DNA of 64,000 bases, taken from the NCBI RefSeq assembly GCF_001274945.1, contig NZ_LILB01000005.1, positions 1,033,683 through 1,097,682 of the forward strand. The letters are read 5' to 3'. Each line of letters begins with the position of its first letter. Position 1 is the first letter of the stretch. Positions 63,414 through 64,000 of the stretch are shown one piece after another. A program made the position numbers and the translations under genes. The DNA comes from Viridibacillus arvi (lineage in GTDB: Bacteria; Bacillota; Bacilli; Bacillales_A; Planococcaceae). The notes under the pieces were generated by a model. The model worked only from the letters and a program-made list of their open reading frames with translations. It did no database searches and had not been told where the DNA came from.

Positions 63414-64000
63414 CTTAAATGCTGAAAGCGCTCGTTCAGACTCGACAGGCGTTGGAGGGCTCGAACACAAGACGCTTTTTGTCTTGTGCCGAGAGACCGA
63501 AACGACACGAGAGTCTAGCGCTTGAAGCTGGATATCTTAAATGCTGAAGCGGGCTGTTTAGGCCCGACAAGCACTAGAAGGCTCGAATCAAAGGCGCTTT
63601 CCGCCTTTGAGCGAGAGACTGAAGTGACTCGAGGGCCTGGCCGCTGAAGCTGGATATACTTAAATGCTGAAAGCGCTCGTTCAGACTCGACAGGCGTTGG
63701 AGGGCTCGAACACAAGACGCTTTTTGTCTTGTGCCGAGAGACCGAAACGACCCGAGAGTCTAGCGCTTGAAGCTGGATATCTTAAATGCTGAAAGCGCTC
63801 GTTCAGACTCGACAGGCGCTGGAGGGCTCGAACACAAGACGCTTTTTGTCTTGTGCCGAGAGACCGAAACGACCCGAGAGTCTAGCGCTTGAAGCTGGAT
63901 ATCTTAAATGCTGAAGCGGGCTGTTTAGGCCCGACAAGTACTGGAAGGCTCGAATCAAAGGCGCTTTCCGCCTTTGAGTGAGAGACTGAAGTGACTCGAG
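63414..64000. repeat. Tandem array of 122-123 bp structured repeats (A-B-A-A-B), continuing past the window
   Basis: Five units start with CTTAAATGCTGAA: 63414-63535 (type A), 63536-63658 (B), 63659-63780 (A), 63781-63902 (A), 63903 to the window edge (B). Each unit is an imperfect palindrome. In unit 1, stem pairs are AAGCGCT 63426-63432 with AGCGCTT 63517-63523; AGACTC 63438-63443 with GAGTCT 63511-63516; CGTT 63450-63453 with AACG 63501-63504; CTCG 63460-63463 with CGAG 63490-63493; CACAAGAC 63466-63473 with GTCTTGTG 63481-63488. Type B keeps these pairings with different bases: AGCGG/CCGCT, AGGCCC/GGGCCT, CACT/AGTG and CAAAGGCG/CGCCTTTG. The array is GC-richer than its surroundings. No coding frame is credible. 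The direction of transcription is unknown. Confidence 0.93.

Noticed and set aside
63515..63715. Frames within the repeat array
   Set aside because: They recur in each unit by necessity, lack ribosome sites and encode no known domain.
63414..64000. Possible CRISPR array from the tandem repeats
   Set aside because: Units of 122-123 bp are contiguous with no unique spacers and there are no cas genes.

Overview
The window is a chromosomal segment of a low-GC, endospore-forming Bacillales bacterium. Spore genes (SpoVAC/AD/AE, SpoVIF, YjcZ, a YhcN/YlaJ lipoprotein, CotZ, CotO, a BclA/BclB-like collagen protein) lie beside housekeeping genes in an order very close to the yjc, yjb, opp, trpS and fab region of Bacillus subtilis, largely inverted. 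A meso-diaminopimelate dehydrogenase gene, the low GC content and the small-gene content suggest Planococcaceae (Lysinibacillus/Solibacillus type); the genus is an inference. No rRNA, tRNA, CRISPR array, prophage or intact insertion sequence was found.

Layout. 1-8 kb: the N-terminal part of a cardiolipin synthase-like gene, a YdeI-like protein, a PhzF isomerase that appears to start at ATT, two GNAT acetyltransferases, a MocR regulator, an S66 LD-carboxypeptidase and an exosporium-type collagen-like protein. 8-24 kb: leuA with a leucine T-box, an M20 amidohydrolase with an integral-membrane transporter, ddh, a methyltransferase divergent from a two-gene ABC exporter, a peptide-binding lipoprotein, a Pit phosphate transporter with its DUF47 partner, small metabolic genes, and an acetyltransferase gene broken by a 23-bp tandem duplication. 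24-33 kb: pgpA-like yutG, yjcH-yjcG-yjcF, and the sporulation block (spoVIF, yjcZ, spoVAE-AD-AC, yhcN-like, cotZ, cotO), then mgtE. 33-44 kb: rluD-like, nadK, relQ, yjbL, yjbK, a lytic transglycosylase, yjbI, yjbH, pepF, coiA (also apparently ATT-initiated), mecA and spx. 44-58 kb: oppABCDF, a DUF3899 protein, trpS with a tryptophan T-box, fabF-fabH under a FapR-type operator, yjzD, and an N-domain-less ClpB under two CtsR operators. 58-64 kb: fnr, yitW, yitV, yitU, degV, a membrane-anchored amylase-like protein without key catalytic residues, and a tandem array of 122-123 bp structured repeats running off the window.

How the genes work together. YjbH, MecA and Spx are parts of the ClpXP/ClpCP control circuit for stress and competence, and CoiA, MecA and Opp all bear on competence and peptide signalling. 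FabH and FabF initiate and elongate fatty acids. The spore genes act in dipicolinic acid uptake, coat and exosporium assembly.

The most unusual observations are the repeat array at 63414-64000, whose two repeat types differ by compensatory changes in several stems; two well-placed ATT start codons (PhzF and coiA); the amylase pseudoenzyme; the acetyltransferase gene disabled by a precise 23-bp duplication; and two copies of a GC-rich palindromic intergenic element, one of them beside an IS1182-type transposase remnant.
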